Made by a program: the position numbers and the translations under genes
Notes under the pieces: model-generated
What the model was told of the DNA's origin: nothing
The model's database searches: none
Seen by the model: the letters and a program-made list of their open reading frames with translations, nothing else
Shown here: positions 18,100 through 29,670 of the stretch, piece by piece
Layout: each line of letters opens with the position of its first letter
Numbering within the stretch: the stretch's first letter is position 1
Source: Scytolyngbya sp. HA4215-MV1
GTDB taxonomy: Bacteria; Cyanobacteriota; Cyanobacteriia; Leptolyngbyales; Leptolyngbyaceae
Length of the DNA stretch: 64,000 nt
Assembly: GCA_019359045.1 (NCBI GenBank)
Contig: JAHHIA010000019.1
Coordinates: 1-64,000, forward strand
Direction: 5' to 3'

Positions 18100-18200
18100 A
18101 CAGTTGGTTGCTCCGTTAAGAGCTGGTAGCCCTCAAGGCTAAATATCTCTTTCCATCTCTTAATTGCCTGAACTAACCGAAATGAAGCCGTAAATATCAC

Positions 18201-19031
18201 ATGCAGCTGGTTGATACTCACGTTCATATCAACTTTGACAGCTTCCAAGGTGACTTGGATGCTGTCGCTTTGCGCTGGAGACAGGCAGGAGTTGCTTGGT
18301 TGGTTCACTCTTGCGTTGAGCCTTCTGAGTTTTCCCAAATTCAGTCCTTAGCGAATCGATTTTCTGAATTATCTTTTGCGGTTGGGCTACATCCTTTAGA
18401 TGCAGAAAAGTGGACAGAACACTCTGCCAAAGAAATTTTAGCTTTGGCGCAACAAGATCGTCGCATTGTGGCGATCGGAGAAATGGGGCTGGATTTCTAC
18501 AAAGCTTCTAATCGGGAACAACAAGAAGTGGTTTTCAAGGCACAGCTAGAAATTGCCTCCCAGTTAGATCTGCCTGTGATTATCCATTGCCGGGATGCGG
18601 TAGCCCCCATGGTTGAGCTCATGCAAGCTTTTTGGCAGCATCAAGGCTCTGTGCAAGGGGTGATGCATTGTTGGGGCGGGAATCCGGAAGAAACCCAGTT
18701 GTTTCTGGATTTGGGACTATATATCAGCTTTAGTGGTACCGTGACGTTCAAAAATGCGCGGTCAATCCAGGCATCTGCTCAAATGGTGCCCAGCGATCGT
18801 ATCCTTGTCGAGACAGACTGTCCTTTTTTGGCTCCTGTCCCCAAGCGCGGTGAGCGTCGCAATGAACCTGCCTATGTTCGCCATGTTGCGGAGAAAGTTG
18901 CCCAACTTCGCCAGACTTCTTTGGAAACACTGGCTCTTCAGACCACTCAAAATGCTTGTCGATTGTTTAATTTGCCACTACTTGACCAGGGTTTGCCCAT
19001 TTTTTCTGCTGAAAATGCCAGTCTAACTTGA
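18201..19031 (+). CDS. tatD: TatD-family metal-dependent deoxyribonuclease
   Basis: The 276-residue TIM-barrel hydrolase has all metal-ligand motifs: N-terminal DTHVHINF (HxH), GEMGLDFY (Glu), VIIHCRDA (His), MHCWGG (His) and the late [20 protein letters not shown] (Asp). TatD proteins are 3'-5' exonucleases with roles in DNA repair or quality control. It lies between rpsT and rpoB on the same strand. Confidence 0.93.
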   Translation: MQLVDTHVHINFDSFQGDLDAVALRWRQAGVAWLVHSCVEPSEFSQIQSLANRFSELSFAVGLHPLDAEKWTEHSAKEILALAQQDRRIVAIGEMGLDFYKASNREQQEVVFKAQLEIASQLDLPVIIHCRDAVAPMVELMQAFWQHQGSVQGVMHCWGGNPEETQLFLDLGLYISFSGTVTFKNARSIQASAQMVPSDRILVETDCPFLAPVPKRGERRNEPAYVRHVAEKVAQLRQTSLETLALQTTQNACRLFNLPLLDQGLPIFSAENASLT

Positions 19032-19211
19032 CAAATCCCTTGCTTTAAGGCTAAAGAAGCCACAAGTTTTAGAGTTGGTACGCCATAATAGTTAGGAGTG
19101 TGAATAATCATGAAATTGTTTTGATTCCCTTACCCGTTATCACCCACACTATTTTTCTTTGAAATTACTTTCCTCCGATTCTTTTAAGCAAAAGAATCGA
19201 GGATCTCTCTG

Positions 19212-19240
19212 TTGACTTATCTACGCAAGTAGTGTACCAT
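19212..19240 (+). promoter_or_regulatory. sigma-70-type promoter for the rpoB operon
   Basis: TTGACT (19212-19217) and TACCAT (19235-19240) are separated by 17 bases and lie about 40 bases before the rpoB ATG. The -35 box matches consensus at five of six positions and the -10 at four of six. A GAGGAG ribosome site lies immediately before the start. Confidence 0.65.
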
Positions 19241-19280
19241 CCTAGACTCGCGCTAGGCGTGACCCTTCCTGAGGAGACGC

Positions 19281-22200
19281 ATGACTGAGCAGACCTATCA
19301 TCCCCCCGTCTTTACCTTACCAGACCTGGTTGAGATTCAGCGGGAGAGCTTCCGCTGGTTTCTTGAAGAAGGATTGATTGAGGAGCTGGATAGCTTTTCT
19401 CCAATTACTGACTATACGGGTAAGCTTGAGCTTCACTTCCTGGGCAAAGACTACAAGCTCAAACGTCCCAAATATGATGTTGATGAAGCTAAGCGGCGGG
19501 ATAGTACCTATGCCGTACAAATGTACGTGCCGACGCGGCTTATAAACAAAGATACTGGAGAGATTAAGGAGCAGGAAGTTTTTATTGGTGATTTACCCCT
19601 GATGACTGATCGGGGAACGTTTATCATCAACGGGGCAGAACGAGTCATCGTGAATCAAATCGTTCGTAGCCCTGGAGTTTACTACAAGTCTGAGACAGAC
19701 AAAAACGGACGACGCACCTATAATGCCAGTCTCATTCCCAACCGGGGCGCCTGGTTGAAGTTTGAAACCGATAAAAATGATTTGGTGTGGGTGCGGATTG
19801 ATAAAACTCGTAAGTTGTCTGCGCAGGTTTTACTGAAGGCATTGGGCTTAACAGATAGCGAAATCTTTGATGCTTTACGGCACCCGGAGTATTTCCAGAA
19901 GACCATTGAAAAAGAAGGGCAATTTGGCGAAGAAGAAGCTTTGATGGAGCTTTATCGTAAGCTGCGTCCAGGGGAGCCGCCTACGATTTCTGGTGGACAA
20001 CAATTGCTAGAATCTCGATTCCTCGATCCCAAACGGTATGATCTGGGTCGAGTGGGCCGCTATAAGCTCAACAAAAAGCTGCGTCTCAATGTGCCGGACA
20101 CGGTGCGAGTGTTGACTCCTCAAGACATTTTGGCGGCGATCGACTACCTGATTAATCTGGAATTTGATATTGGTAGTGTGGATGATATTGACCACCTGGG
20201 GAATCGTCGGGTGCGATCGGTGGGTGAGTTATTGCAAAACCAGGTACGGGTTGGTCTTAATCGTTTGGAGCGTATCATCCGGGAGCGGATGACTGTTTCC
20301 GATGCTGATTCTCTTACGCCTGCTTCGCTGGTCAATCCCAAACCGTTAGTTGCTGCGATTAAGGAGTTCTTTGGCTCCTCCCAGCTTTCCCAGTTTATGG
20401 ATCAAACGAACCCGCTGGCAGAATTGACTCACAAGCGTCGCTTGAGTGCGCTCGGTCCGGGTGGTTTGACTCGCGAACGGGCAGGTTTTGCGGTTCGAGA
20501 TATTCATCCTTCTCATTACGGGCGGATTTGTCCAATTGAAACGCCAGAAGGTCCCAACGCTGGACTCATCGGGTCTTTGGCAACTCATGCCAGGGTGAAC
20601 GCCTACGGTTTTATTGAAACCCCTTTCTATCCGGTCGAAAACGGGCGTATTCGCAAAGATCGTTCACCAGTTTATATGACCGCAGACGAAGAAGATGATC
20701 TGCGCGTTGCTCAAGGGGATATCCCGATCGATGAAGAGGGAAATATCTTGGGTGAACAGGTTCCTGTCCGCTACCGTCAGGACTTTACGACCACCACTCC
20801 CAATGAGGTCGATTATGCGGCGGTTTCCCCTGTACAAATCATCTCGGTTGCGACTTCGCTGATTCCTTTCCTGGAACATGATGACGCCAACCGGGCGCTG
20901 ATGGGTTCCAACATGCAACGTCAGGCAGTGCCTCTGCTTCGTCCAGAGCGTCCTCTAGTGGGAACAGGACTAGAAGCTCAAGCGGCTCGTGACTCTGGCA
21001 TGGTGATTGTCAGTCGAACCGATGGTGAAGTGACCTATGTCTCGGCAGACCGGATTCGGGTCAAGGATTCCAATAATCGGGAAATTGAATATCCGTTGCA
21101 AAAATATCAGCGATCTAACCAGGATACTTGCTTAAACCAACGTCCGATCGTCTTTGCGGGCGACAAGGTGGAAGAAGGACAAATCCTGGCGGATGGTTCT
21201 GCGACTGAGGGGGGAGAACTCGCATTGGGACAAAACATCCTGGTTGTTTATATGCCCTGGGAAGGGTACAACTACGAGGATGCTATCCTGATTAGTGAAC
21301 GCTTGGTCTATGACGATGTCTATACCTCCATCCACATTGAGAAGTATGAAATCGAGGCGCGACAAACTAAGCTAGGTCCTGAAGAAATCACACGCGAAAT
21401 TCCCAACGTCGGTGAAGACGCACTGCGTCAACTCGATGAAACTGGCATTATCCGCATTGGGGCTTGGGTTGAGGCGAGCGATATTTTGGTGGGGAAAGTA
21501 ACTCCGAAGGGGGAATCTGACCAACCACCGGAAGAGAAGTTGCTGCGAGCCATCTTTGGTGAAAAAGCCAGAGATGTGCGGGATAATTCTCTACGAGTTC
21601 CTAACGGTGAGAAAGGTCGCGTTGTGGATGTGCGAGTGTTTACCCGTGAGCAGGGAGATGAGCTACCGCCGGGTGCCAATATGGTTGTGCGGGTCTATGT
21701 TGCCCAGAAGCGCAAAATCCAGGTGGGCGACAAGATGGCAGGTCGTCATGGCAACAAGGGGATTATTTCTCGCATTTTGCCGATCGAAGATATGCCCTAC
21801 TTGCCCGATGGCAGACCTGTCGATATTGTTCTCAACCCCCTCGGTGTGCCAAGCCGGATGAACGTCGGGCAGGTTTATGAATGCTTGCTTGCTTGGGCAG
21901 GAGAAAATCTGGGTGCACGATTTAAAATCACACCCTTTGATGAAATGCACGGTGAGGAAAAATCGCGCGAAACTGTCCATGGCAAACTCCAGGAAGCCCA
22001 GGAAGAAACTGGACAAGATTGGATCTTTGCGGCAGATAACCCTGGCAAAGTGCAAATATTCGATGGTCGTTCTGGTGAACCTTTTGATCGTCCGGTGACA
22101 GTTGGCAAGGCTTATATGCTGAAGCTGGTTCACCTAGTCGATGATAAGATTCATGCTCGTTCGACCGGTCCTTACTCTTTGGTAACGCAGCAACCTTTGG

Positions 22201-22583
22201 GTGGTAAAGCGCAACAAGGCGGACAGCGATTTGGTGAGATGGAAGTTTGGGCGTTGGAAGCCTTTGGTGCGGCTTACACCTTGCAAGAACTGTTGACGGT
22301 GAAATCGGACGATATGCAAGGTCGGAATGAAGCGTTGAATGCGATCGTCAAAGGCAAGGCAATTCCCCGACCCGGCACCCCTGAATCCTTCAAGGTATTG
22401 ATGCGCGAACTGCAATCCCTGTGTTTGGATGTGGCAGTTCATAAGCTAGAAACCAAAGAGGATGGGACGAATCGGGATCTGGAAGTGGATCTGATGGCAG
22501 ATGTTAGCAGCCGTCGCGCACCTTCCCGACCTACGTACGAATCCATCTCCAGAGATGAGATAGACGAAACCGACGAATATTAG
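19281..22583 (+). CDS. rpoB: RNA polymerase beta subunit
   Basis: The 1100-residue subunit has the full cyanobacterial layout without large lineage insertions. The rifampicin region (about 361-400) reads [14 protein letters not shown] and [15 protein letters not shown], keeping the drug-contact Asp, His and Ser equivalents. Further landmarks are [23 protein letters not shown], the catalytic-centre [12 protein letters not shown] and the C-terminal clamp segment [18 protein letters not shown]. The ATG is preceded by GAGGAG. The operon continues with rpoC1 and rpoC2. Confidence 0.98.
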   Translation: MTEQTYHPPVFTLPDLVEIQRESFRWFLEEGLIEELDSFSPITDYTGKLELHFLGKDYKLKRPKYDVDEAKRRDSTYAVQMYVPTRLINKDTGEIKEQEVFIGDLPLMTDRGTFIINGAERVIVNQIVRSPGVYYKSETDKNGRRTYNASLIPNRGAWLKFETDKNDLVWVRIDKTRKLSAQVLLKALGLTDSEIFDALRHPEYFQKTIEKEGQFGEEEALMELYRKLRPGEPPTISGGQQLLESRFLDPKRYDLGRVGRYKLNKKLRLNVPDTVRVLTPQDILAAIDYLINLEFDIGSVDDIDHLGNRRVRSVGELLQNQVRVGLNRLERIIRERMTVSDADSLTPASLVNPKPLVAAIKEFFGSSQLSQFMDQTNPLAELTHKRRLSALGPGGLTRERAGFAVRDIHPSHYGRICPIETPEGPNAGLIGSLATHARVNAYGFIETPFYPVENGRIRKDRSPVYMTADEEDDLRVAQGDIPIDEEGNILGEQVPVRYRQDFTTTTPNEVDYAAVSPVQIISVATSLIPFLEHDDANRALMGSNMQRQAVPLLRPERPLVGTGLEAQAARDSGMVIVSRTDGEVTYVSADRIRVKDSNNREIEYPLQKYQRSNQDTCLNQRPIVFAGDKVEEGQILADGSATEGGELALGQNILVVYMPWEGYNYEDAILISERLVYDDVYTSIHIEKYEIEARQTKLGPEEITREIPNVGEDALRQLDETGIIRIGAWVEASDILVGKVTPKGESDQPPEEKLLRAIFGEKARDVRDNSLRVPNGEKGRVVDVRVFTREQGDELPPGANMVVRVYVAQKRKIQVGDKMAGRHGNKGIISRILPIEDMPYLPDGRPVDIVLNPLGVPSRMNVGQVYECLLAWAGENLGARFKITPFDEMHGEEKSRETVHGKLQEAQEETGQDWIFAADNPGKVQIFDGRSGEPFDRPVTVGKAYMLKLVHLVDDKIHARSTGPYSLVTQQPLGGKAQQGGQRFGEMEVWALEAFGAAYTLQELLTVKSDDMQGRNEALNAIVKGKAIPRPGTPESFKVLMRELQSLCLDVAVHKLETKEDGTNRDLEVDLMADVSSRRAPSRPTYESISRDEIDETDEY

Positions 22584-22598
22584 CCACCCATAATGGGC

Positions 22599-22641
22599 GA
22601 TTTGCGATCGGGTTAGTCCAAGCTGACTGCGATCGCAAATC
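22599..22641. repeat. 12-bp perfect inverted repeat in the rpoB-rpoC1 gap
   Basis: GATTTGCGATCG (22599-22610) pairs perfectly with CGATCGCAAATC (22630-22641) around a 19-base loop. The right arm contains the HIP1 word GCGATCGC. There is no T run, so it is not a simple terminator. It lies within the 107-base spacer, downstream of the rpoB stop and 49 bases before rpoC1. Confidence 0.8.
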
Positions 22642-22690
22642 CCACAAGATTGTGACCAACTGCCAAAGAGAATAAAGGAAAGCACACACG

Positions 22691-24565
22691 ATGCCAAAGC
22701 TAGAACAGCGGTTTGACTATGTCAAAATTGGTCTGGCATCTCCAGAGCGGATTCGCCAGTGGGGGGAAAGAACTCTGCCAAACGGGCAAGTGGTAGGGGA
22801 AGTAACGAAGCCTGAAACCATCAACTACCGGACACTCAAGCCAGAGATGGATGGGTTGTTTTGTGAGCGCATCTTTGGTCCGGCAAAAGATTGGGAGTGT
22901 CACTGTGGCAAATACAAACGGGTGCGGCATCGGGGGATTGTCTGCGAGCGCTGTGGCGTCGAAGTCACAGAATCTCGTGTTCGTAGACATCGGATGGGCT
23001 ACATCAAATTGGCGGCTCCGGTTGCCCATGTTTGGTATCTCAAGGGAATTCCCAGTTATATGGCAATTCTGCTCGACATGCCTCTACGAGATGTTGAGCA
23101 AATCGTTTATTTCAATGCCTACGTGGTGTTGAATCCAGGTAATGCGGATAATCTGACCTACAAGCAACTCCTGACTGAAGATCAGTGGATTGAGATTGAG
23201 GATCAGCTTTATAGCGAAGATACGCAATTGGCTGAGGTTGAAGTGGGGATTGGTGCAGAAGCCCTGCAAAGGCTACTACAAGACATCAATCTGGAGACGG
23301 AAGCAGAAAAACTGCGGGAAGAAATTGCAACTTCTAAGGGGCAAAAGCGGGCAAAGCTGATCAAGCGACTACGTGTCATTGATAACTTTGTGGCAACGGG
23401 TTCTCAACCCGATTGGATGGTCTTGTCAGTTATCCCTGTGATTCCGCCAGATCTCCGCCCAATGGTGCAATTGGACGGGGGGCGGTTTGCCACCTCTGAC
23501 CTGAACGACCTCTATCGCCGGGTGATTAATCGCAATAACCGCCTGGCTCGATTGCAAGAAATTTTGGCTCCTGAAATCATTGTCCGGAATGAAAAACGGA
23601 TGTTACAGGAGGCAGTGGATGCGCTGATTGACAATGGTCGTCGGGGACGCACGGTCGTGGGAGCTAACAATCGCCCCCTCAAGTCCTTGTCGGACATTAT
23701 TGAGGGGAAACAGGGACGCTTCCGCCAAAACCTCTTAGGGAAACGGGTGGACTATTCGGGACGTTCCGTCATTGTGGTGGGTCCTAAACTCAAAATTCAC
23801 CAGTGTGGGCTGCCGCGGGAGATGGCAATCGAACTCTTCCAGCCCTTTGTGATTCATCGCCTGATTCGCCAGGGATTGGTCAACAACATCAAAGCTGCTA
23901 AAAAGCTAATCCAGCGCAATGATCCAACGGTTTGGGATGTGCTGGAAGAAGTGATTGAGGGGCATCCCGTTATGCTTAACCGGGCACCTACACTGCACCG
24001 TTTGGGCATTCAAGCCTTTGAGCCAATTCTGGTAGAAGGGCGAGCGATTCAATTGCATCCCCTTGTCTGCCCCGCCTTCAATGCGGACTTTGACGGAGAC
24101 CAAATGGCAGTTCATGTGCCCCTTTCTCTGGAGTCTCAAGCAGAAGCCCGTCTGCTGATGCTGGCGTCCAATAATATTTTGTCTCCGGCAACCGGGCGTC
24201 CGATCATCACCCCTAGCCAGGATATGGTGTTGGGTTGCTACTATCTGACCGCAGAAAATCCGGAAGCGCACAAAGGGGCGGGGCGCTATTTTGCGGATCT
24301 GGACGATGCCATTATTGCGTATGAACAGAACGAGGTGGCTCTGCATTCCTATGTTTGGGTGCGCTTCGACGGTGCGGTTGAGACCGATAAGCCTGATGAA
24401 GAAGTGCTGGAAGAAGAGCGATCGCCGGATGGTGCTGTGACCAGACTCTACAAATTCCGCCGTGTGCGTGAAGATGCTGAAGGAAATCTCATCTCCCAAT
24501 ACATCAAAACCACGCCTGGTCGCATTATTTACAACAAGACGATTCAGGATGCCCTGGCAGGGTAA
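22691..24565 (+). CDS. rpoC1: RNA polymerase subunit gamma (N-terminal part of beta-prime)
   Basis: The 624-residue protein corresponds to the N-terminal portion of bacterial beta-prime, as expected for cyanobacteria and plastids. It shows the N-terminal zinc-binding [24 protein letters not shown] at about 72-95, the [16 protein letters not shown] segment, and the active-site [14 protein letters not shown] at about 463 that binds catalytic magnesium. It starts at ATG 22691 after AAAGGAAAG-like purines. Confidence 0.98.
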   Translation: MPKLEQRFDYVKIGLASPERIRQWGERTLPNGQVVGEVTKPETINYRTLKPEMDGLFCERIFGPAKDWECHCGKYKRVRHRGIVCERCGVEVTESRVRRHRMGYIKLAAPVAHVWYLKGIPSYMAILLDMPLRDVEQIVYFNAYVVLNPGNADNLTYKQLLTEDQWIEIEDQLYSEDTQLAEVEVGIGAEALQRLLQDINLETEAEKLREEIATSKGQKRAKLIKRLRVIDNFVATGSQPDWMVLSVIPVIPPDLRPMVQLDGGRFATSDLNDLYRRVINRNNRLARLQEILAPEIIVRNEKRMLQEAVDALIDNGRRGRTVVGANNRPLKSLSDIIEGKQGRFRQNLLGKRVDYSGRSVIVVGPKLKIHQCGLPREMAIELFQPFVIHRLIRQGLVNNIKAAKKLIQRNDPTVWDVLEEVIEGHPVMLNRAPTLHRLGIQAFEPILVEGRAIQLHPLVCPAFNADFDGDQMAVHVPLSLESQAEARLLMLASNNILSPATGRPIITPSQDMVLGCYYLTAENPEAHKGAGRYFADLDDAIIAYEQNEVALHSYVWVRFDGAVETDKPDEEVLEEERSPDGAVTRLYKFRRVREDAEGNLISQYIKTTPGRIIYNKTIQDALAG

Positions 24566-24573
24566 GTCATTGA

Positions 24574-24630
24574 TTTTAGAGTTTGGATTTTAGGCGGGGG
24601 TGAAGTCTCTCTAAAATCCAAACTCTAAAA
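24574..24630. repeat. 20-bp perfect inverted repeat in the rpoC1-rpoC2 gap
   Basis: TTTTAGAGTTTGGATTTTAG (24574-24593) pairs exactly with 24611-24630 around a 17-base loop. The gap also continues with AAATCCAAAATCC words like those at 4749-4785. The arms would form a strong hairpin in the polycistronic RNA. No T run follows. Confidence 0.85.
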
Positions 24631-24672
24631 CCCGAAATCCAAAATCCAGTTCACCGTAGCAGCGGAGAGAAG

Positions 24673-27600
24673 ATGGCAGAGCAAAATAGGCAGCAAATTT
24701 TTCGCAACCGAATTGTTGACAAAGGGCAGTTGAGAAAACTGATCGCCTGGTCATTTACCAATTACGGTACAGCCCGAACTGCACAGGTCGCAGATTTACT
24801 GAAAGATCTCGGCTTTCGTTATGCCACCAAGGCAGGCGTTTCGATCAGTGTTGAAGATTTGCAGGTGCCGCCGACCAAGCGAAAACTGTTGGATGCTGCC
24901 GAAGAAACAATTCGGTTGACGGAGGATCGCTACACACGAGGGGAAATTACTGAAGTTGAACGATTCCAGAAAGTAATTGATACCTGGAACGGTGCTAGTG
25001 AAGAGTTGAAGGACGAAGTTGTTCGTAACTTTAAGGCAAATAACCCGCTGAACTCGGTCTACATGATGGCGTTTTCTGGTGCCCGAGGCAATATTTCTCA
25101 GGTGCGCCAGTTGGTGGGAATGCGCGGACTGATGGCAGACCCGCAAGGGGAAATTATTGACCTCCCCATTAAGACCAATTTTCGGGAAGGATTAACCGTT
25201 ACGGAATATATCATTTCTTCTTACGGTGCTCGTAAAGGTCTGGTAGACACGGCTCTTAGGACGGCGGATTCGGGATATCTGACCCGTCGTCTGGTAGATG
25301 TTTCTCAGGATGTGATTATTCGAGAGATTGATTGCGGTACTCAGAGGGGCATTCCTGTCCGCAGTATGACCGACGGAGATCGGGTGCTGATTCCGCTGAA
25401 AGATCGTCTACTGGGGCGGGTTCTTGCCGCTGAAGTGTTGCATCCTGAAACCGGAGAAGTGATTGCCATCCGCAATCAGGATATTTCTGATGACTTAGCG
25501 CAAGAAATTGGCAGAGCCAAGGTGGAAGAGGTCTACGTCCGATCTCCTCTGACCTGCGAAGCCACCCGTTCCGTTTGTCAGCATTGTTATGGCTGGAGCC
25601 TTGCCCATGCTCATCTGGTGGATATTGGGGAAGCCGTTGGTATTATTGCGGCTCAATCAATTGGAGAACCGGGCACGCAGTTGACCATGCGGACTTTCCA
25701 CACGGGTGGTGTGTTTACTGGGGAAATGGCTCGTCAAGAAAAGGCACCCTTTGATGGGATCGTTCGTTTTCCCAAGCGTTTACGGACTCGTCCTTTCCGC
25801 ACTCGCCATGGCGAAGATGCTCTGGTGGTAGATGCGGCTGATGCCAATACCAAAATTACACTGGAAAGTGGCGATCGCCAGGAATCCTTTTACGTCTTAC
25901 AGGGAACCACGCTGCTGGTGCGCGATGGGGAACGGGTCAAGACGGGAGATATTCTGGCAGAAGTTCCGCTCACAGGGCGTGCCCGTAAGACAACGGAAAA
26001 AGCAACCAAAGACGTGGCTTCCGACTTAGCAGGAGAAGTGAAGTTCTCGGAGCTTGTGCCGGAAGAGAAAAAAGACCGTCAAGGCAATACTACCCGTACG
26101 GCTCAGCGAGGCGGGTTAGTCTGGATTTTATCTGGAGAAGTTTATAATCTGCTTCCTGGGGCTGAACCTACGGTCAAAAATGGTGAGCGCGTAGAAGGCA
26201 ATAGTGTCATTGCTGAAACTAGAACGCTGACTGAATATGGTGGGATTGTGCGCTTACCTCAAGAAGGGGATACCAAAGGGGGGCGTGTAGTCGAAATTAT
26301 CACAGCGTCTGTTTTACTCGATCAGGCAAAGGTGCGGATCGAAAGCCAGCAAGGGCGGGATCATTATCTGATTGAAACCAATAATAATCAGACGTTTTCT
26401 TTGATTGCAACACCTGGTACGAAGGTTGCGAACAATCAGGTCGTTGCCGAACTCAACGATCGCAGCTATCACACTCAAACTGGTGGCATCATTAAGTACT
26501 CTGGAGTGGAAGTTGCCAAACGAGGCAAAGCCAAGCACGGCTATGAGGTGGTGAAAGGCGGTACGTTGCTTTGGATTCCTGAAGAAGCGCATGAAGTCAA
26601 CAAAGATATTTCTCTGCTATTGGTCGAAGATGGTCAGTATGTTGAAGCTGGCACCGAAGTGGTAAAAGATATCTTCTGCCAGAGTAGTGGAGTGATTGAA
26701 GTCACTCAGAAAAATGACATTCTGCGGGAAATTGTGATCAAGCCGGGTGACTTACACTTGGTGGATAATCCCGAAGAAGGCAGTGCTAAGCACGACACCT
26801 TTACTACGCCTGGACAGGATGTGCTGCCTGGCTTGTCCAGTGACGAGTTGCGCTATATCGAATATATTGAGACGCCTGAAGGTCCGGCATTGCTGCTGCG
26901 TCCGGTTCGGGAGTTTGCGATCCCTGATGAGCCGCCAGTGCCTAGCCAAGAATCGACAAATGAATCGGGTCGCTCTATTCGCCTACGTGCCTTGCAAAGA
27001 CTGCCCTTTAAAGATGGGGAGCGAGTCAAGTCCGTTGAGGGCCAAGAACTACTGAAAACCCAATTAGTTCTGGAAATTGATAAAGATACCCCCCAATTAG
27101 CAGCGGATATTGAGTTGCTTCCGGACGAGACCGAAGAAGGCATTATGCGGCTGCAATTGGTGATTCTGGAGTCACTGCCGATCCGACGAGATATTGCGGC
27201 TGACCCGACCCAAGGAAGTACCTACACTCGCTTGCTGGTCAATGATGGGGATCAGATCGCCCCTGGAGCCGTAATTGCTCGAACAGAAATCCTCTGTAAA
27301 GAGACGGGTGAAGTTCGGGGCATTCGCGAAGGAGCGGAAGCGATTCGCCGAATTCTGGTCGTGCGGGATATCGATCGCACCGCTGTATCGTTGCATGGCA
27401 AGCCAACCTCTGTGCAGGCAGGTGATCTATTAGTAGCGGGGAGTGAAATTGCACCTGGATTAATTTTGGAAGACTCCGGGCAAGTTCTGGAAGTAACTGA
27501 TTCAGAGTTGGTTATGCGGATCGCTCGTCCTTATCGAGTGTCTCCAGGAGCTGTGTTACACATTAATGATGGTGACTTAGTCCAACGGGGCGACCACTTG

Positions 27601-28659
27601 GTATTGCTGGTTTTTGAACGTACGAAGACAGGCGACATTATTCAGGGTCTACCCAGGATTGAAGAACTATTGGAAGCCCGTAAGCCGAAGGAGGCTTGTA
27701 TTTTGGCAGAGCGTCCTGGGATTGCTCATGTCTCTTACAGCGATGATGAGATTGTCGAAGTCAAAGTCGTCGATTCGGATGGCGTTGCGATCGAATATGA
27801 CATTGGACCCGGACAAAATGCGATCGTGTCCGATGGTCAAGAAATTAGCACAGCGGAGCGTTTAACCGACGGGCCTGCGAATCCTCACGAAATCCTGGAA
27901 GTTTACTACAAGGTAAACCGGGAAAAAATGGGAGACCATGAGGCAGCTCTGGCTAGTTTGCAAGAAGTGCAAACCTTCCTAGTAAATGAGGTTCAATCTG
28001 TATATCAATCTCAGGGCATTGATATTTCAGATAAGCATATTGAAGTGGTTGTCCGTCAGATGACCTCCAAAGCTCGGATTGATGATGGGGGCGATACCAC
28101 CATGCTACCGGGTGAGTTGGTTGAACTGAATCAGGTCAATCAGGTCAACGAGGCTATGGCAATCACGGGAGGTGCTCCGGCACAGTATACTCCTGTGCTG
28201 TTGGGGATCACCAAAGCCTCGCTCAATACCGACAGCTTTATCTCGGCTGCCAGTTTCCAGGAAACCACGCGGGTTCTCACTGAAGCAGCGATCGAAGGCA
28301 AATCTGATTGGTTGCGGGGTCTCAAAGAAAACGTCATCATTGGTCGTTTGATCCCGGCGGGAACTGGCTTCAACGCTTACGAGGATATCACCAGTCCAGA
28401 TATTGATCTGTCTTACGAAGGCACGGGTCTGTTTGATGATGATGCAGATCTCCGAGATGTTGTGCTCGACGATCGCACGGCTCGTTCTTATGGTCTAGAA
28501 GGGTTTGAAGACCGTCCTAGCTTCAGCTATGACAGTTTTGGCAGAACCGATAGTGGTGATGCCGATGCTTACATGTCGCCGATTCTGGATGACGACGGCT
28601 TAATTGATGATGGCATCGACGATGATGATGATGACGATGATGACGATGATGAGGATTAA
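24673..28659 (+). CDS. rpoC2: RNA polymerase beta-prime subunit (C-terminal part)
   Basis: The 1328-residue subunit has the cyanobacterial RpoC2 layout. The bridge/trigger elements ([27 protein letters not shown]) lie at about 134-160. The zinc ligands in [15 protein letters not shown] and the [25 protein letters not shown] trigger-loop half lie at about 295-350. A long insertion of repeated beta-barrel modules (SI3), about 350-1000, precedes the C-terminal clamp (about 1150-1250). The end is very acidic: after IDDGIDD there is a nearly uninterrupted run of Asp, which is unusual. It ends the rpoBC1C2 operon and is followed by a terminator. Confidence 0.98.
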   Translation: MAEQNRQQIFRNRIVDKGQLRKLIAWSFTNYGTARTAQVADLLKDLGFRYATKAGVSISVEDLQVPPTKRKLLDAAEETIRLTEDRYTRGEITEVERFQKVIDTWNGASEELKDEVVRNFKANNPLNSVYMMAFSGARGNISQVRQLVGMRGLMADPQGEIIDLPIKTNFREGLTVTEYIISSYGARKGLVDTALRTADSGYLTRRLVDVSQDVIIREIDCGTQRGIPVRSMTDGDRVLIPLKDRLLGRVLAAEVLHPETGEVIAIRNQDISDDLAQEIGRAKVEEVYVRSPLTCEATRSVCQHCYGWSLAHAHLVDIGEAVGIIAAQSIGEPGTQLTMRTFHTGGVFTGEMARQEKAPFDGIVRFPKRLRTRPFRTRHGEDALVVDAADANTKITLESGDRQESFYVLQGTTLLVRDGERVKTGDILAEVPLTGRARKTTEKATKDVASDLAGEVKFSELVPEEKKDRQGNTTRTAQRGGLVWILSGEVYNLLPGAEPTVKNGERVEGNSVIAETRTLTEYGGIVRLPQEGDTKGGRVVEIITASVLLDQAKVRIESQQGRDHYLIETNNNQTFSLIATPGTKVANNQVVAELNDRSYHTQTGGIIKYSGVEVAKRGKAKHGYEVVKGGTLLWIPEEAHEVNKDISLLLVEDGQYVEAGTEVVKDIFCQSSGVIEVTQKNDILREIVIKPGDLHLVDNPEEGSAKHDTFTTPGQDVLPGLSSDELRYIEYIETPEGPALLLRPVREFAIPDEPPVPSQESTNESGRSIRLRALQRLPFKDGERVKSVEGQELLKTQLVLEIDKDTPQLAADIELLPDETEEGIMRLQLVILESLPIRRDIAADPTQGSTYTRLLVNDGDQIAPGAVIARTEILCKETGEVRGIREGAEAIRRILVVRDIDRTAVSLHGKPTSVQAGDLLVAGSEIAPGLILEDSGQVLEVTDSELVMRIARPYRVSPGAVLHINDGDLVQRGDHLVLLVFERTKTGDIIQGLPRIEELLEARKPKEACILAERPGIAHVSYSDDEIVEVKVVDSDGVAIEYDIGPGQNAIVSDGQEISTAERLTDGPANPHEILEVYYKVNREKMGDHEAALASLQEVQTFLVNEVQSVYQSQGIDISDKHIEVVVRQMTSKARIDDGGDTTMLPGELVELNQVNQVNEAMAITGGAPAQYTPVLLGITKASLNTDSFISAASFQETTRVLTEAAIEGKSDWLRGLKENVIIGRLIPAGTGFNAYEDITSPDIDLSYEGTGLFDDDADLRDVVLDDRTARSYGLEGFEDRPSFSYDSFGRTDSGDADAYMSPILDDDGLIDDGIDDDDDDDDDDDED

Positions 28660-28746
28660 CAAAGCCATTCCCTAGAACTGTATTAGAGCTTTCTCTAGGG
28701 ATAACTTCAGCTCTGCTTCTCTGGGAGCCTAGCTGCTAGCTGCTAG

Positions 28747-28776
28747 AAGAGACACCTGATCGAGGTGTCTCTTTTG
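28747..28776 (+). terminator. intrinsic terminator after rpoC2
   Basis: A perfect 10-bp stem, AGAGACACCT (28748-28757) with AGGTGTCTCT (28763-28772), encloses the 5-base loop GATCG and runs into TTTT at 28772-28775. It is 89 bases past the rpoC2 stop, on the + strand, in the right orientation to end the operon. Confidence 0.92.
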
Positions 28777-28964
28777 TTGGCAGGGTATATTCCTCTCAAT
28801 CCCCTAGCTTTCTTGATCTGGGCTGCTGAATCTGAGCTGCTTTGCCACACTCTCAATAGAATGGCTGTATACAAACTCCATCATTCGTAGTGAGATACTG
28901 TCTGAAGGACTAAAATCTAAATCGCTGAAGCACTCAAATCTAATTGTTGTAGAGAGGGAATTGC

Positions 28965-29354
28965 ATGATTCTGGAATATCCCGATGACTTAAAGTACTTA
29001 GACTCCCATGAATATGTGCGGCTAGAAGGAGAAATTGCCACGATCGGCATTACCGCCTTTGCGATCGATCAATTGGGCGACATTGTGTTTCTAGAATTGC
29101 CTGAAGAAGGGGATGCGATCGAAAAAGGAGAAAGTTTTGGGACGGTTGAATCCGTTAAGGCAGTCGAAGATTTAGTCGCACCCGTTACTGGTACTGTCAT
29201 CGAGACCAATACCGCAATTTTAGATGCTCCAGAACAACTGGCAGAAGACCCTTATGGCGAAGCCTGGCTGATGAAGGTACGGATAGAAGATCCAACCGAA
29301 TTGGATGATGCCCTCTCAGCAAGCGAGTATCAAGAGCAGGTTGAAGGAGTTTAA
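28965..29354 (+). CDS. gcvH: glycine cleavage system H protein
   Basis: The 129-residue protein is the lipoyl carrier that shuttles the aminomethyl group in glycine decarboxylation. The lipoate attachment lysine is Lys65 in [17 protein letters not shown]. The family end [14 protein letters not shown] is present. It starts at ATG 28965, after GAGAGGGAATTGC. gcvP and gcvT are not in the window, so it stands alone. In cyanobacteria the system serves photorespiration and one-carbon supply. Confidence 0.95.
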   Translation: MILEYPDDLKYLDSHEYVRLEGEIATIGITAFAIDQLGDIVFLELPEEGDAIEKGESFGTVESVKAVEDLVAPVTGTVIETNTAILDAPEQLAEDPYGEAWLMKVRIEDPTELDDALSASEYQEQVEGV

Positions 29355-29670
29355 CTCACTTCATTTTGCCTTCATATCCCTTGCGAATCTTTTGATTTAT
29401 TGCAGAATAGTCCTTAGTATTTTGTTTACTCATCTAAGTTAGGGGAAGGATCGTACCCCGTCTGCAAAACAAAAGTACGATCTCCCCAACGCTCAGCTTA
29501 CAGACCAGACCCCAGGATCTTCATCCAGTCATTATCAGTCCGTTTTCTTTCAGCCCTAGTTGTGGCGTTACTCAGATTATACGGAATATCCTCTAGTGTG
29601 ACCCACGGTGCTGTATCCAGGAAAACTTTTGGGATCACAGGATCATTCTTCTGGCCATTCTGACAAATTT
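29355..29670. other. gap before the DUF815-like gene with a weak hairpin
   Basis: An inverted repeat, GATCGTAC (29449-29456) and GTACGATC (29475-29482), could form a small stem with an 18-base loop. No T run follows. No tRNA or gene was recognised. The rest presumably holds the promoter of the ATPase gene. Confidence 0.4.

Noticed and set aside
29449-29482. Small inverted repeat GATCGTAC/GTACGATC
   Set aside because: Eight-base arms, no T run and no clear link to a gene; kept only as a note in the gap entry.
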